This document shows, piece by piece, positions 54,912-64,000 of a stretch of DNA of 64,000 nt. The notes beneath the pieces are model-generated. The model did not search any database and was not told the DNA's origin. It worked only from the letters and a program-made list of their open reading frames with translations. Within the stretch, counting starts at the first letter, position 1, and every line of letters starts with the position of its first letter. This DNA comes from Pseudoalteromonas sp. N1230-9 (GTDB lineage Bacteria > Pseudomonadota > Gammaproteobacteria > Enterobacterales > Alteromonadaceae): contig NZ_CP090419.1 in assembly GCF_032716425.1 (NCBI RefSeq), positions 2,172,001 to 2,236,000 on the forward strand, given 5' to 3'. The position numbers were made by a program, and so were the translations under genes.

Positions 54912-54934
54912 TTGCGCGATGCAATATCGCGCAA
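54912..54934. terminator. Hairpin between rraB and radD
   Basis: A 9-bp perfect stem (TTGCGCGAT / ATCGCGCAA) with a GCAAT loop lies between the two convergent stops. There is no T tract on either side, so it may act only partly. Confidence 0.5.
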
Positions 54935-54938
54935 AGCC

Positions 54939-56684
54939 CTAATGTGACAATTGATTTGCTTTTCTGAAGCTGCCTTCATAATCAAACAATTTCTCAGCTA
55001 CCTTCCAACCATACTTCTTATTTTTACGCGCTATCACAAAATCGGGTGCAACTAATAGATGCTGCGCTGATTCAACTTGTTCAGCAGTTTGCCACTTTTT
55101 GCTGCCTGCTCCCTCTTTATGTCTCTTAAATTGTTTATTAAAAATAAATCGCCCAGTATCATTCGCTAGATTAAAAACCTCATCGCAGCTGGCGCCATCT
55201 TCATCAAAGTAACTTATTTTTAAAAGCCCATTTGGCAGTGCCTTCGCTAACAGCCCGCTACAACGAAGCACTAAGGCATCTTTTAAATTAAGGGCTTCTC
55301 GTAGTTTATCATCAGGGTCAGCCATCATTGCGCCGCATGACTGACATTGTCTAGCAGCAATATCATTTTGCTCACCACATTGCTCACACTCTTTGAAGCG
55401 AAAGCGATAATCACATTGTTCTTGTGTGTCTCCATCGTCAAGTAACCCTTGGCAGCGTCGCCCAAAATGTTCTATCACTTTACCGCTATCGTCTGTTTTG
55501 CCCCAAAAAATATTAGCAAAACCGCAACCAGGACACAGTACCTGCACTGGTTCATTATCACTTTGTCCCTTTTTACTGCCTACTTCTGGGTAAAAGAGAT
55601 CAAAACCATTCCCCGCATAATCAATGACTAAGCAATTTTTTTTCCCTTCACTTAAACGCAGTCCACGACCCACTATTTGCTGGTATAGACTCACTGATTC
55701 TGTGGGACGTAAAATAGCAATATAGTCGACATGAGGAGCATCAAACCCTGTAGTTAACACCGACACATTGACCAAAAACTTTAACTGTTTTTGTTTAAAT
55801 TGAGTAATAATTTGGTCGCGTTCGTTGTTATCGGTCTCCCCTGTAATCAACGCAGTTTGCTCAGCAGGTAAATAGCCAACAATTTCTTTTGCATGCATAA
55901 CAGTGGCTGCAAAAATCATCACTCCATGGCGATTTTCGCTGTAATCAATCACTTGTTTAATAATGGCTTTGGTTGCCCGGGTACTGTCCTTGAGCAGTGC
56001 ATTCATGTTTTCAACACTGTAGCGACCAAAAGAGTCACTGGGTAATGAAGCAAAGTCATAATGACTAATTGCAGCATCAATTTCATGAGGAGGTGTTAAA
56101 TAGCCATGTTTAATCATATAGCGTAGTGGTAATTCAAAAATACACTTTTTGAATGGTGCTGTTTGCTCCCCTCGAACAAATCCATGGTAATGATGATGAT
56201 AAACCCAACCCATACCCATTCTAAATGGTGTCGCAGTCAACCCTAACACTTTGAGTTTTGGGTTTTGCTTTTTTAAGGCACTGATCACCTGTCCATATTG
56301 GCTTTTATCATCGCCACTTACACGGTGGCACTCATCAATAATTAATAATGAGTAGGCTTCGTCAAGCTGTGCAGTATTTCTAGCAAGTGACTGGACGCTG
56401 GCAAAGGTCACTTGTTCGCTCAGTGATTTTTGCTTTAAACCTGCCGAGAAGATACTCGCCTTAAAACCAAAGCTGGCATATTTTTGCGCATTTTGCTCAA
56501 CCAGCTCTTTAACATGGGCGAGCACTAAAATTTTTTGCCTGGCTATTCTTGCAAGTTCTGCAATGACTAAGCTTTTACCCGCTCCCGTGGGCAACACGAT
56601 CAACGCGGCATCATTTGTCTTTCGAAAATGTGCAACGGTTCTATCTACGGCTTCTTGCTGATAAGGTCTTAGTGTGTATTTCAT
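54939..56684 (-). CDS. radD: RadD (YejH) DEAD/DEAH-type helicase
   Basis: The 581-aa protein aligns along its length with E. coli RadD (586): [38 protein letters not shown] (Walker A), [20 protein letters not shown] (DECH box), [54 protein letters not shown], and C-terminal zinc-type Cys pairs ([24 protein letters not shown]). RadD is involved in radiation and DNA-damage survival and stimulates RecA strand exchange. ATG 56684 is chosen because it gives the family start KYTLRPYQQ; a 16-residue upstream extension is not conserved. Confidence 0.96.
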   Translation of the reverse strand: MKYTLRPYQQEAVDRTVAHFRKTNDAALIVLPTGAGKSLVIAELARIARQKILVLAHVKELVEQNAQKYASFGFKASIFSAGLKQKSLSEQVTFASVQSLARNTAQLDEAYSLLIIDECHRVSGDDKSQYGQVISALKKQNPKLKVLGLTATPFRMGMGWVYHHHYHGFVRGEQTAPFKKCIFELPLRYMIKHGYLTPPHEIDAAISHYDFASLPSDSFGRYSVENMNALLKDSTRATKAIIKQVIDYSENRHGVMIFAATVMHAKEIVGYLPAEQTALITGETDNNERDQIITQFKQKQLKFLVNVSVLTTGFDAPHVDYIAILRPTESVSLYQQIVGRGLRLSEGKKNCLVIDYAGNGFDLFYPEVGSKKGQSDNEPVQVLCPGCGFANIFWGKTDDSGKVIEHFGRRCQGLLDDGDTQEQCDYRFRFKECEQCGEQNDIAARQCQSCGAMMADPDDKLREALNLKDALVLRCSGLLAKALPNGLLKISYFDEDGASCDEVFNLANDTGRFIFNKQFKRHKEGAGSKKWQTAEQVESAQHLLVAPDFVIARKNKKYGWKVAEKLFDYEGSFRKANQLSH

Positions 56685-56703
56685 ACTAGTATGATGGCGA
56701 CAA

Positions 56704-56729
56704 AAAAGGGAAGCATACGCTTCCCTTTT
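56704..56729 (-). terminator. Intrinsic terminator of the H-NS-like gene
   Basis: An 11-bp stem (AAAAGGGAAGC / GCTTCCCTTTT) with a 4-base loop is followed on the minus strand by T bases that continue to about six. It lies between the H-NS-like stop and the radD start. Confidence 0.82.
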
Positions 56730-56746
56730 CAATCTTTAAAGTGAAA

Positions 56747-57052
56747 TTATGCTAGGTGTTTAGTTAAATCAACACCTTGGAATGCTTTAGGTCGTTTACC
56801 ACGGCCAGTCCACTCAACGATTTCACCATTATACTCAATGCGGTATTTAGGTTTTACTTTTGTGCGCTTATCAGTGCCTACCACATCTTGTAGATCTTCT
56901 AATGTAAGTCCTTTTTCTTTTAAAAGATCGAGTACTTCTTTTTTAGCTTCTTGCTGTTGAGTATTTTTCTCGATAGCTGTATCAATAAGTTGCTTTGCTT
57001 TTTCTAGCTCACTTAAAGACGCAGTTTTTACAAAAGATCGAATTTCTTTCAT
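56747..57052 (-). CDS. H-NS-family nucleoid-associated protein (short form)
   Basis: The 101-aa protein has an N-terminal coiled-coil region (about 1-50; SELEKAKQLIDTAIEK) and the H-NS C-terminal DNA-binding domain (about 65-101) with YRIEYNGEIVEWTGRGKRPKAF, the conserved (W/Y)(S/T)G(R/Q)G(R/K)xP loop that reads AT-rich minor groove. Typical H-NS has about 135 aa; here the N-terminal oligomerisation part is shorter, so it may act alone or with a second H-NS. The leader before ATG 57052 is AT-rich, with a possible -10 TATAAT at 57130-57135. Confidence 0.88.
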   Translation of the reverse strand: MKEIRSFVKTASLSELEKAKQLIDTAIEKNTQQQEAKKEVLDLLKEKGLTLEDLQDVVGTDKRTKVKPKYRIEYNGEIVEWTGRGKRPKAFQGVDLTKHLA

Positions 57053-57154
57053 TGAAAGCTCTCTTTATTATAAAAGTTAAGTTACATATAGAACCTCAAC
57101 CAGTATATGAGGAAAATATAAAATAATCTATTATATACCCTAACTTTATCTATT

Positions 57155-60100
57155 TTATTCAGACCATTCTTTTATTTTATCCACGATATCATTCAACTGT
57201 ACAATAAGCATTCGAACAATTTCTGGGTCTTGGTTTTTGCTAAATTCTTGCTCTGTATTCACTATAAGCTCAGAGAGTGTTGGATACTGAAGCATCACGA
57301 TAGCTCCTTTAAGCTTATGAATAGTTGAAGAAATCTTACTATATTCGCTATTTTCGAGTTGTTCGTTTAACGTACTTAAATCAATGTGCAGGCTATTTAC
57401 AAAGACATCTGCCAACATTTTTGCATCTGCCTCATTCCCAAAAACATTTAACCAATGCTGTTTACTTTTTATTCCTGTTAACGATGACTCTATATTCGTT
57501 TCTTGTACCTGGTTTTTGTCTTTTTGTAGATCAATAAACTCTACTAGCCTGTTATATAACTCGTTAAGTTTGTATGGCTTAAATAACACACAATTCATCC
57601 CTACTTTCATAGCTTTATCAAGACATTCTTGAGAGTCATCAGCAGTAAACCCAATAATTGGTAAGGATTTAAACTCAGGCATGCCACGAAGCTGCTCAGT
57701 TAATTTAAAGCCATCTAGGTGTGGCATATGGCAATCGGTCAATAACAAATCAAAATGACCATTACGCAGAGTATTTAATGCTGCAATACCATCTTCGACC
57801 ATCACAGCTTTTATACCCAGCTTCTGGCACTGTTTTTCTAATAGTAATTGATTAGTTTTATTATCCTCAGCTATCAGAATCTTTCCATGTAAACTACCCG
57901 TGCCTTTTGAGGAAATAAATTGAGTATTGGCATGAACATTATTGAACAGTTCACGTAATAGATCTGGGTATATAGGGCTAACCCCCAAAGTATGACAACA
58001 GCATTTTACCTGTGGTTTTGTCTCACCAGAGATAGCGACAATAATATAACTGTTGCTTGAGTGCGGTATAGCTTGTTGCCAATCATCCCCCCATAACTGC
58101 TGCATATACTGCTCATCAATGAGGATGTTCTGCGTATTGGTAAATGTATTTTTATCAATCGGCCAAGATAGCTGATTATAGTTAATACCCATAGTCGATA
58201 AGTTATCAAGTAATTGACGGTTATTACTATATACTGACCAATACAGGGATGGTAATGGGCTTTTATCTTTGAATACATTAGTTAATGGAACCGAAATATA
58301 TACATTTGTCCCTTTTGAGAAAGTGCTGGAAATCGTAATTTCCCCTTTCATTGCTTCAATTAATTGCTTAGCCAATGTAAGTCCAAGCCCTGCCCCGCCA
58401 TAACGCCTTTGTGTGGAGCCATCAGCTTGCTCGAAAGGGGTATAAATATCTGCAAGTTGCTGTGCAGTCATTCCTGTGCCCGTATCCGACACCTCAATTT
58501 TTAATTTATGTTTATCGAATAATACGTCACAATTAATGCTACCTGATTCAGTAAATTTAACCGCATTATTAAGAACATTTGAAAGCACTTGCATTAAGTG
58601 AGTTACATCAATTTGTGCAGATGTATAAGCTGCTGTTCGCCAAGAAAGCGTAAAGTCTAAACCTTTTTCTTTTGCTAAGTATTCATGAGCACGAAAAACA
58701 CGACACAAGTGTGATTCAAGATCTACATCTTGATAATTTAATTCAATGTTACCGGAGTTGGTATTGGCAAAATACAAGATATCATTCACTAAGCTTAGTA
58801 GCTTAGAAATAGAGCTATCGATGTGCTCTAATAAATAGAATTGTTCATCTGTTAAAGTAGATGACTTTAGTAGTTCAATAAAGCCATTAACCCCTGATAT
58901 TGGCGTACGTAATTCATGGCTCATTGTGGCTATAAAGCGGCTTTTTGCGAGCTCAGCCTGATGCGCTAATTGATTTGCTTTACTTAAATCGGCTTGCTGT
59001 CTTTTTAATAAGCTAATATCGAGTAAAATTCCATTCCAACGAATTCCTTCATTTGTCGAAGTAGTCATACTTTCAGCGTTGGCAATGTAACGACACCAAA
59101 TTTGTTGACCTAAGTTATTTACCCGAAATTCTATGTCGATTATTTTATTTAATTTACTGGCTGACTTAAACGCTTTGGCTATTTTGATACGATCAACATC
59201 ATCAATATACGGTGAAATACAACCGGTCATGCCACGCTGGTTGACTGTACGGGAGGTAATCCCGAGTAAACTTTGTGCGCCTTTACTTATATAGGTATAG
59301 CAGCCCTCTCCATTATCATAATACTCATACTGAAATACACCGCCCGGAATCGTATCTGTTATCGTTTGTAACAAACGCTGCACGGATTGTGTCTCTCGTT
59401 GTAAATTGTGGTGCTGTGTTACATCCGTTATAACTGTCAAAATTCCAGCCAATTGCTCATCAGTTCCGAAATAAGGCTTCTTTGTATAGAGCAAATCAAG
59501 CTGCTTTCCTTGTCGGTTGGTATATTTAATTTGCTGATTAATAGCTTTTCCTGAGTCTAAACTATATTTGTTTTGTGCAATCAAGTCTTTAACAACTGGT
59601 AAATCATCGCGCAAGAATTGCTTTTGCTCATCCCATAAATGCGCAAAGTTCTCGCGGTAAGCCTTATTCCACATTAGGCGTTTTTGATCTTTATCTTGTA
59701 TCACCACCATTGTAGGTAAATCATCAATTAACTTTTGGGTGAAATTTAACTTCTCCAACGCGACTTGCTCTGCTTTTTGTCGCTTGGCTATTTCGCGATT
59801 GATGGTGTAGCGCCAGCCAATAAAGTACACAATAGAGACAAAAATCAATATTAAGACCAAAATAGCTGTCGTATTAACCGTTTGCCTGTCATAACCTCTC
59901 TCAATACTAAAAATCCCATGCCGATTTACAATATGAGTGAAATCATTACTTGTTAATGTTTTAAATAAGCTATCAAGCAATGTAGCAAAATCTGGCAAAT
60001 TTTGATTGATTAAAAAATAAATAGGCTGTGTGTATTGATATCGGGGGTTTATATAAAACTCACCAATATAAAATTGGTTAAGCTGATAAGCCGCTATACT

Positions 60101-61366
60101 TTGCGGTAACATCACCCCATCAATGGTATCGTTTCTTAGGGCATAGAAAAGTGTTTTGACTGAGTTAAACGAGACAGTTTCGATAGGTTTATTTGTGATT
60201 AATTTCTGTTTAGGATCTGCAAATACATCAAGATAACCAATGCGAGAACCATTGTTTCTTTGTTTAGAAATCAAGATCATCTCGAAACTATAATGTGAAG
60301 GAAGAGCAATCAGAGTACCATGATCAAGCTTATCAGGTGTCATGGTAGGAATAAGATCAATTTTATTAGCAAGAAACAACTTTGCCAACTCATCACTATT
60401 GGCAGCAGGAATATATTTAAATTGAATACCACTTCGCTGTGCCAGTAACATCATAGTATCGTTTAGATAACCCGTTGCTTCACCATTATTATTCGTCGAA
60501 TTGACTGGAAATAAGTCATCTACAAACGAAAATGTCAGTAATAGGTTTGTTTCTTCATCCCCCCCTATTCGGTTAAAGTCTCGCTTAAACTGACTATAGG
60601 CTTTTGATGCTAAATATTCCTCACTTGCCGAGTTTTCCCATAGCTGTTTGGTTGTCGGTGAGATAGAGGCAAGTAAAGAATTAACTTGGTTTCTCAATAC
60701 GACCTTCTGCTGGTTAAACATGACATGAAGTGTTTCACTGGCAAGCCAAATTGGGCTTACTATTTTTAAGTTCTTTTGTGGGCGCTTTTTTAAATAATGG
60801 GAAAGTACCGAGTAATCCCCCAAAAAAGCATCAAAAGTACCGTCTGATACTTTATCAAAGGCATCTTCGGGTTTTATAAAACGATTGATAAATAACGCAC
60901 CATTTTGTGCTAAATATTCACAATGAGAGCTTCCGGTTATACAAACCCAGCGTAAACTTGCCAAGTTTTTTAACGCATCATTGGCAATAGATTGGTTGGC
61001 TACAATACCTTGAGGTGCTTCCATGAACGGAGCTGAAAATAAGAAATGCTTTTTACGCTGTTCAGTTTTATTTAAACCAACCGTAAAGTCTATTTCTCCA
61101 GCTTGTAGGGCATCGAGGAGAAGATCTAAACTATCGAACACTTGATACTCTAGCTTTGAATCGGTTAGGCGAGCAATTTCATCACTGTAACCAACGATGA
61201 CTCCTGAGAATTGCCCCTCCTCTGTACGCGTATGGTAAGGGAAGAAGTTGTAATTGACGATACCCGCTTTGAGCTTTGGTTTATCCCCTTGTGCGGCTTG
61301 CGTAAAAAAAGTACAAAAAAATAAAAGCGCTACAACACACAAGTAAGAAATAAATAGTCTTTTCAG
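57155..61366 (-). CDS. BvgS/EvgS-like hybrid sensor histidine kinase with two solute-binding domains
   Basis: This very large protein has two periplasmic SBP_bac_3 domains (about 30-265 and 270-495), a membrane helix (about 495-520), two PAS domains (about 535-650 and 660-785), HisKA with H in MSHELRTPISG, HATPase (NVLNNAVKFTES, DTGTGM, GGAGLGLTLA), a region of about 120 residues that looks like a receiver without the acceptor Asp, a full receiver (LLLTDCHMPHLDG) and an HPt domain (STIHKLKGAIVML). It senses a small periplasmic ligand and starts a phosphorelay. Its start is unclear: a TTG at 61342 leaves the signal peptide without its basic end, while CTG 61366 gives (M)KRLFISYLCVVALLFF, a normal signal peptide. 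I place the start at 61366 tentatively. No cognate regulator gene is adjacent. Confidence 0.85.
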   Translation of the reverse strand: MKRLFISYLCVVALLFFCTFFTQAAQGDKPKLKAGIVNYNFFPYHTRTEEGQFSGVIVGYSDEIARLTDSKLEYQVFDSLDLLLDALQAGEIDFTVGLNKTEQRKKHFLFSAPFMEAPQGIVANQSIANDALKNLASLRWVCITGSSHCEYLAQNGALFINRFIKPEDAFDKVSDGTFDAFLGDYSVLSHYLKKRPQKNLKIVSPIWLASETLHVMFNQQKVVLRNQVNSLLASISPTTKQLWENSASEEYLASKAYSQFKRDFNRIGGDEETNLLLTFSFVDDLFPVNSTNNNGEATGYLNDTMMLLAQRSGIQFKYIPAANSDELAKLFLANKIDLIPTMTPDKLDHGTLIALPSHYSFEMILISKQRNNGSRIGYLDVFADPKQKLITNKPIETVSFNSVKTLFYALRNDTIDGVMLPQSIAAYQLNQFYIGEFYINPRYQYTQPIYFLINQNLPDFATLLDSLFKTLTSNDFTHIVNRHGIFSIERGYDRQTVNTTAILVLILIFVSIVYFIGWRYTINREIAKRQKAEQVALEKLNFTQKLIDDLPTMVVIQDKDQKRLMWNKAYRENFAHLWDEQKQFLRDDLPVVKDLIAQNKYSLDSGKAINQQIKYTNRQGKQLDLLYTKKPYFGTDEQLAGILTVITDVTQHHNLQRETQSVQRLLQTITDTIPGGVFQYEYYDNGEGCYTYISKGAQSLLGITSRTVNQRGMTGCISPYIDDVDRIKIAKAFKSASKLNKIIDIEFRVNNLGQQIWCRYIANAESMTTSTNEGIRWNGILLDISLLKRQQADLSKANQLAHQAELAKSRFIATMSHELRTPISGVNGFIELLKSSTLTDEQFYLLEHIDSSISKLLSLVNDILYFANTNSGNIELNYQDVDLESHLCRVFRAHEYLAKEKGLDFTLSWRTAAYTSAQIDVTHLMQVLSNVLNNAVKFTESGSINCDVLFDKHKLKIEVSDTGTGMTAQQLADIYTPFEQADGSTQRRYGGAGLGLTLAKQLIEAMKGEITISSTFSKGTNVYISVPLTNVFKDKSPLPSLYWSVYSNNRQLLDNLSTMGINYNQLSWPIDKNTFTNTQNILIDEQYMQQLWGDDWQQAIPHSSNSYIIVAISGETKPQVKCCCHTLGVSPIYPDLLRELFNNVHANTQFISSKGTGSLHGKILIAEDNKTNQLLLEKQCQKLGIKAVMVEDGIAALNTLRNGHFDLLLTDCHMPHLDGFKLTEQLRGMPEFKSLPIIGFTADDSQECLDKAMKVGMNCVLFKPYKLNELYNRLVEFIDLQKDKNQVQETNIESSLTGIKSKQHWLNVFGNEADAKMLADVFVNSLHIDLSTLNEQLENSEYSKISSTIHKLKGAIVMLQYPTLSELIVNTEQEFSKNQDPEIVRMLIVQLNDIVDKIKEWSE

Positions 61367-61484
61367 AACATGACCATTAAAAAGAAATAACTAGCTACAT
61401 TCTAGCAGTGTAATTTAAATACTCAATTTTTGTTTGTTCAGAGCTTTGAATTGAAGTGTGATTGAGCTGTAAATGTGCAATAGA

Positions 61485-61518
61485 AAACGGCTTTATTAAA
61501 GTTAATAAAGCCGTTTTA
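61485..61518 (-). terminator. Strong intrinsic terminator of the TonB receptor gene
   Basis: A perfect 16-bp stem (AAAACGGCTTTATTAA / TTAATAAAGCCGTTTT) has a 2-base centre. It starts 18 bases beyond the receptor stop. The stem ends in T on the minus strand, as expected for intrinsic termination. Confidence 0.88.
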
Positions 61519-61536
61519 GGTAACTAAGATTTAAAA

Positions 61537-64000
61537 TTAAAACTTAGTAGTAAAGCTTAACTGGAAGTATTGACCAGTTACGTCATATGCTTCAGATACT
61601 GTATTGATACCTGTACCGCCGCTAGATGAGCTTTGGTTAGCAACTGGAGGTTGCTTATCAAATAAGTTTCGAACTGTTAGTGTAATATCTGTGTTATCAG
61701 AAATTGCATAAGAGCCAGAAAGATCATGATAAACCACTGACGGGAAATGGTTATACTTATCTAATGGTGTAAAGTCAGTGTAGTTGAAGTTACCACCATC
61801 AACACTATCTACTGAACGATCCCAGTAGCGCATACGCCACGAAACACTTAAGTCATCAAGAAGGTATGTTAAGTTTAAGTTTGCGCGGTTATCAGGTGTA
61901 AATACTTGACCTGCATACTCAATTGTTTCACCACTTTCGATACCAGTCACATCATATTTACGTAAATGGTTCCAAAGTAAGTTCGCTCCAAACGTACCCA
62001 TATCGGTATCTAGCTTATAGGCTAGCTCAAGGTCAATACCAGAAGTTTCGATGTCGTTTTCATTACTTGTACCTGAATGTACTTCAGTTAGAGCACCATT
62101 ACCATCTCGAAGTGCATTACCTTGACAAGAAGCATCAAACTCACCTGGGGCAACATCGAAACAACGATTCAGTACTGTAGTACGGCTCGTAGTTGAAATC
62201 GCATCTTCAACTGAAATATCGTAGTAGTCAACAGTCATAGATAGGTTGTCAGTTACTTGCCAAACGAAACCTAGGCTGTATGTATCTGCAGTTTCCTCTT
62301 TAACATCAGGGTTACCACCGACAGTACCACCTGTGCTTTGAGCTTCGATTTGAGTAAGCTCAAAAGAACCATTAGCCGCTACACGTGCTGCAACTTCAGG
62401 AATTGATAGACAGTTCGTCGCAACATTACCTGTATCTGAAGCTGTAACACCACTACATGGATCAGTTACATTAGCAAAAGTCTCACCACGACCGCCAAAT
62501 AAATCTGCGATATTTGGTGTACGAACAGCTGTCGCTGCAGAAGCACGCAGTTTTAATGTCTCAATTGGAGAGTATTGCACGCCAGCATTCCATGTAGTCT
62601 GGCCACCAACAATTTCATGATCCGCATAACGAGCAGCTAAATCTACTTCTAAGTTATCTAGTACAGGAAGGATAGTCTCAATATAGATATCATTTGAATA
62701 ATAGCTACCATTTGTTGGATCTGCTTTATTAGTACTAGATGCACCTGTTTGCGCTAAATCACCTGGGCTATAAGAACCTTTCTCTAAACGATGTTCGTAA
62801 CCCATTGCCATGCCTGCAAAGCCACCAGGAAGCTCTAAAGGTAACTCACCAACTAAAGAAGTTGAGAAAATAAACTGTTCTGTTTGACCTGCTGTTTTTG
62901 CTGGCACTTTTACATAATCAACAGCGTCTTGTGAGATAGTTCCTGCACCAAATAAGTCTAAAGGTACACAACCTTGAAGAACAGCTAGCTCGTCAGCACA
63001 CTGCAAATCACCATCCGCATTTCTGATAACATCGAATGCTTTCGCTGCTCTTTCTACGTTAACTTGACCACCGTTTTCTTGGCGTTGATCTGTTTTACCC
63101 CAAGAAACATAGCTGTTCAGAGACCATGAGTCGTTAATAGCCCAATCTACACCTGTTGCAATTCGGATTGTATCTCGTTCTAGATCTGTTGAGCGTGCTC
63201 CAAATTCAACCATACGACGAACTAATGCAGGGATGTTATCATCCATTGTATAACCATCAGCAAGTAGGTTCTGGCGTAATAGCTCTGGAACCAAAGGGTT
63301 GCTCATAGAGATACCACCTACGCCACCACGTGAAGGTAGGAAAACATCGTCAGTTGTGAATGGTGTTGGTTCAATTGTTGAATCGTAAGTTTTAGATGAA
63401 TTCCAGTTAACTTCTGCAAAATATTGAATATCATCATTTATCTCTTGCTTGATATTCATTGCTGCATATTTACGCTCAAGCGGAGTTACTAGTTGTCGAG
63501 CAGAAGCACGGTTGAACGCTTGGCCACCACCGATACCTGTATACGGAGTACCATCCGCATTATAACCACCTACACGGCCTTGTGGTGGGTATGAAGAGAA
63601 AACCTTATCAACGTATTCGTTGCCGTTTTCATCTAAAAGAATTGCTTCATCGAATTCTGAAAAGTCTCTGTCAGATGACTTAAGACCTTTATCGTCATCA
63701 TAGCCTAATGCTACAGTTACACTACCAGTTCCCCAGCTATTACCAGACGTAATATTTACTGTGTACTTTTCACGATCGCTTTCAGATGAAATACCTGTTT
63801 GAGCATTGAACTCAATACCTTCAACATTATCACGAGTGATAATGTTAACAACACCTGCTACAGCGTCTGAACCATAAATAGCTGATGAAGCGCTTTTTAG
63901 AATTTCGATACGCTCAATCATAGAAGCTGGTATAGCATTTAGATCCACTGCATAACCAGATGAAGGCGAAACACCAGAAACAAATCGACGACCATTAACT
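61537..64000 (-). CDS. TonB-dependent receptor, 5' end beyond the window
   Basis: At least 820 residues are present and the frame stays open to the right edge, so the signal peptide and TonB box are missing. The plug end is visible (VNGRRFVSGV, SMIERIEILKSASSAIYGSD, AVAGVVNIITRDN), followed by a large barrel that ends in aromatic QLSFTTKF. Extracellular loops carry cysteine pairs such as CADELAVLQGCVP and CSGVTASDTGNVATNC. This resembles the large TonB receptors of Alteromonadales used for peptides, sugars or siderophores; the ligand cannot be told. GTG 63948 is an internal codon and not a start. Confidence 0.9.
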   Translation of the reverse strand, partial: VNGRRFVSGVSPSSGYAVDLNAIPASMIERIEILKSASSAIYGSDAVAGVVNIITRDNVEGIEFNAQTGISSESDREKYTVNITSGNSWGTGSVTVALGYDDDKGLKSSDRDFSEFDEAILLDENGNEYVDKVFSSYPPQGRVGGYNADGTPYTGIGGGQAFNRASARQLVTPLERKYAAMNIKQEINDDIQYFAEVNWNSSKTYDSTIEPTPFTTDDVFLPSRGGVGGISMSNPLVPELLRQNLLADGYTMDDNIPALVRRMVEFGARSTDLERDTIRIATGVDWAINDSWSLNSYVSWGKTDQRQENGGQVNVERAAKAFDVIRNADGDLQCADELAVLQGCVPLDLFGAGTISQDAVDYVKVPAKTAGQTEQFIFSTSLVGELPLELPGGFAGMAMGYEHRLEKGSYSPGDLAQTGASSTNKADPTNGSYYSNDIYIETILPVLDNLEVDLAARYADHEIVGGQTTWNAGVQYSPIETLKLRASAATAVRTPNIADLFGGRGETFANVTDPCSGVTASDTGNVATNCLSIPEVAARVAANGSFELTQIEAQSTGGTVGGNPDVKEETADTYSLGFVWQVTDNLSMTVDYYDISVEDAISTTSRTTVLNRCFDVAPGEFDASCQGNALRDGNGALTEVHSGTSNENDIETSGIDLELAYKLDTDMGTFGANLLWNHLRKYDVTGIESGETIEYAGQVFTPDNRANLNLTYLLDDLSVSWRMRYWDRSVDSVDGGNFNYTDFTPLDKYNHFPSVVYHDLSGSYAISDNTDITLTVRNLFDKQPPVANQSSSSGGTGINTVSEAYDVTGQYFQLSFTTKF

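Noticed and set aside
1..64000. CRISPR arrays, insertion sequences, prophage genes, integrases and toxin-antitoxin pairs
   Set aside because: No regularly spaced repeats, transposase, integrase or recognisable toxin-antitoxin pair is visible on either strand. The repeated TACTGTA elements at 29.4-29.7 kb are too short and irregular to be CRISPR.

Overview
The window looks like a chromosomal segment of a marine gammaproteobacterium of the order Alteromonadales, most likely Pseudoalteromonas. The evidence is the AT-rich base composition, two large TonB-dependent receptors, and a gammaproteobacterial housekeeping set (aspS, cmoAB, purMN, fadE with a FadR-type operator, rlmI, hrpA, tamAB, rraB, radD). 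The genus is an inference from overall character; no rRNA or other marker was available. I see no insertion sequence, phage, CRISPR array or plasmid function. It is chromosomal backbone with short accessory blocks.

0-7.1 kb: a tightly packed + strand operon holding the tail of an unknown gene, a small secreted cysteine-containing protein, a diheme peroxidase fused to a seven-loop calcium-binding propeller with an ASPIC/UnbV tail, an FMN-dependent alpha-hydroxy-acid oxidase, and a YncD/PqqU-like TonB receptor. This is the most unusual unit here. 7.2-11.7 kb: a 2OG-Fe(II) oxygenase and a hydrolase-OsmC fusion separated by a perfect FNR-type box, then a four-gene minus-strand operon (small membrane protein, pentapeptide-repeat protein, acetyltransferase, secreted hydrolase). 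11.7-23 kb: aspS, a DUF72/YgjP-like pair, a DUF5924/DUF2914 membrane protein, a DUF3334 protein, cmoA-cmoB, purM-purN, a DUF3108 protein and a YafJ-like amidotransferase.

23-33.5 kb: fadE with its FadR site, a degenerate compact ABC exporter, a lipoprotein S9 peptidase, a SulA-like gene behind LexA-like elements, a YchJ-type SEC-C protein, two adjacent secreted alpha/beta hydrolases, small conserved proteins, and two identical tandem tRNA-Tyr genes. 33.5-44 kb: a second YgjP-like peptidase, a pentapeptide-repeat potassium-channel fusion, and a signalling region with a globin-coupled diguanylate cyclase, an MHYT hybrid histidine kinase translationally coupled to an HD-GYP phosphodiesterase, a PilZ protein and a stand-alone receiver. 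These could form one c-di-GMP module that makes, breaks and binds the messenger, with rlmI, a VOC protein and an HD hydrolase interspersed.

44-64 kb: hrpA, a periplasmic cyclophilin, tamB-tamA (outer-membrane assembly), rraB, radD, a short H-NS-like protein, a very large BvgS/EvgS-like hybrid kinase with two periplasmic solute-binding domains and a probable pseudo-receiver, and a TonB-dependent receptor cut by the right edge. Several convergent gene pairs are packed so tightly that their stop codons overlap or the intrinsic terminator of one lies inside the coding sequence of the other.
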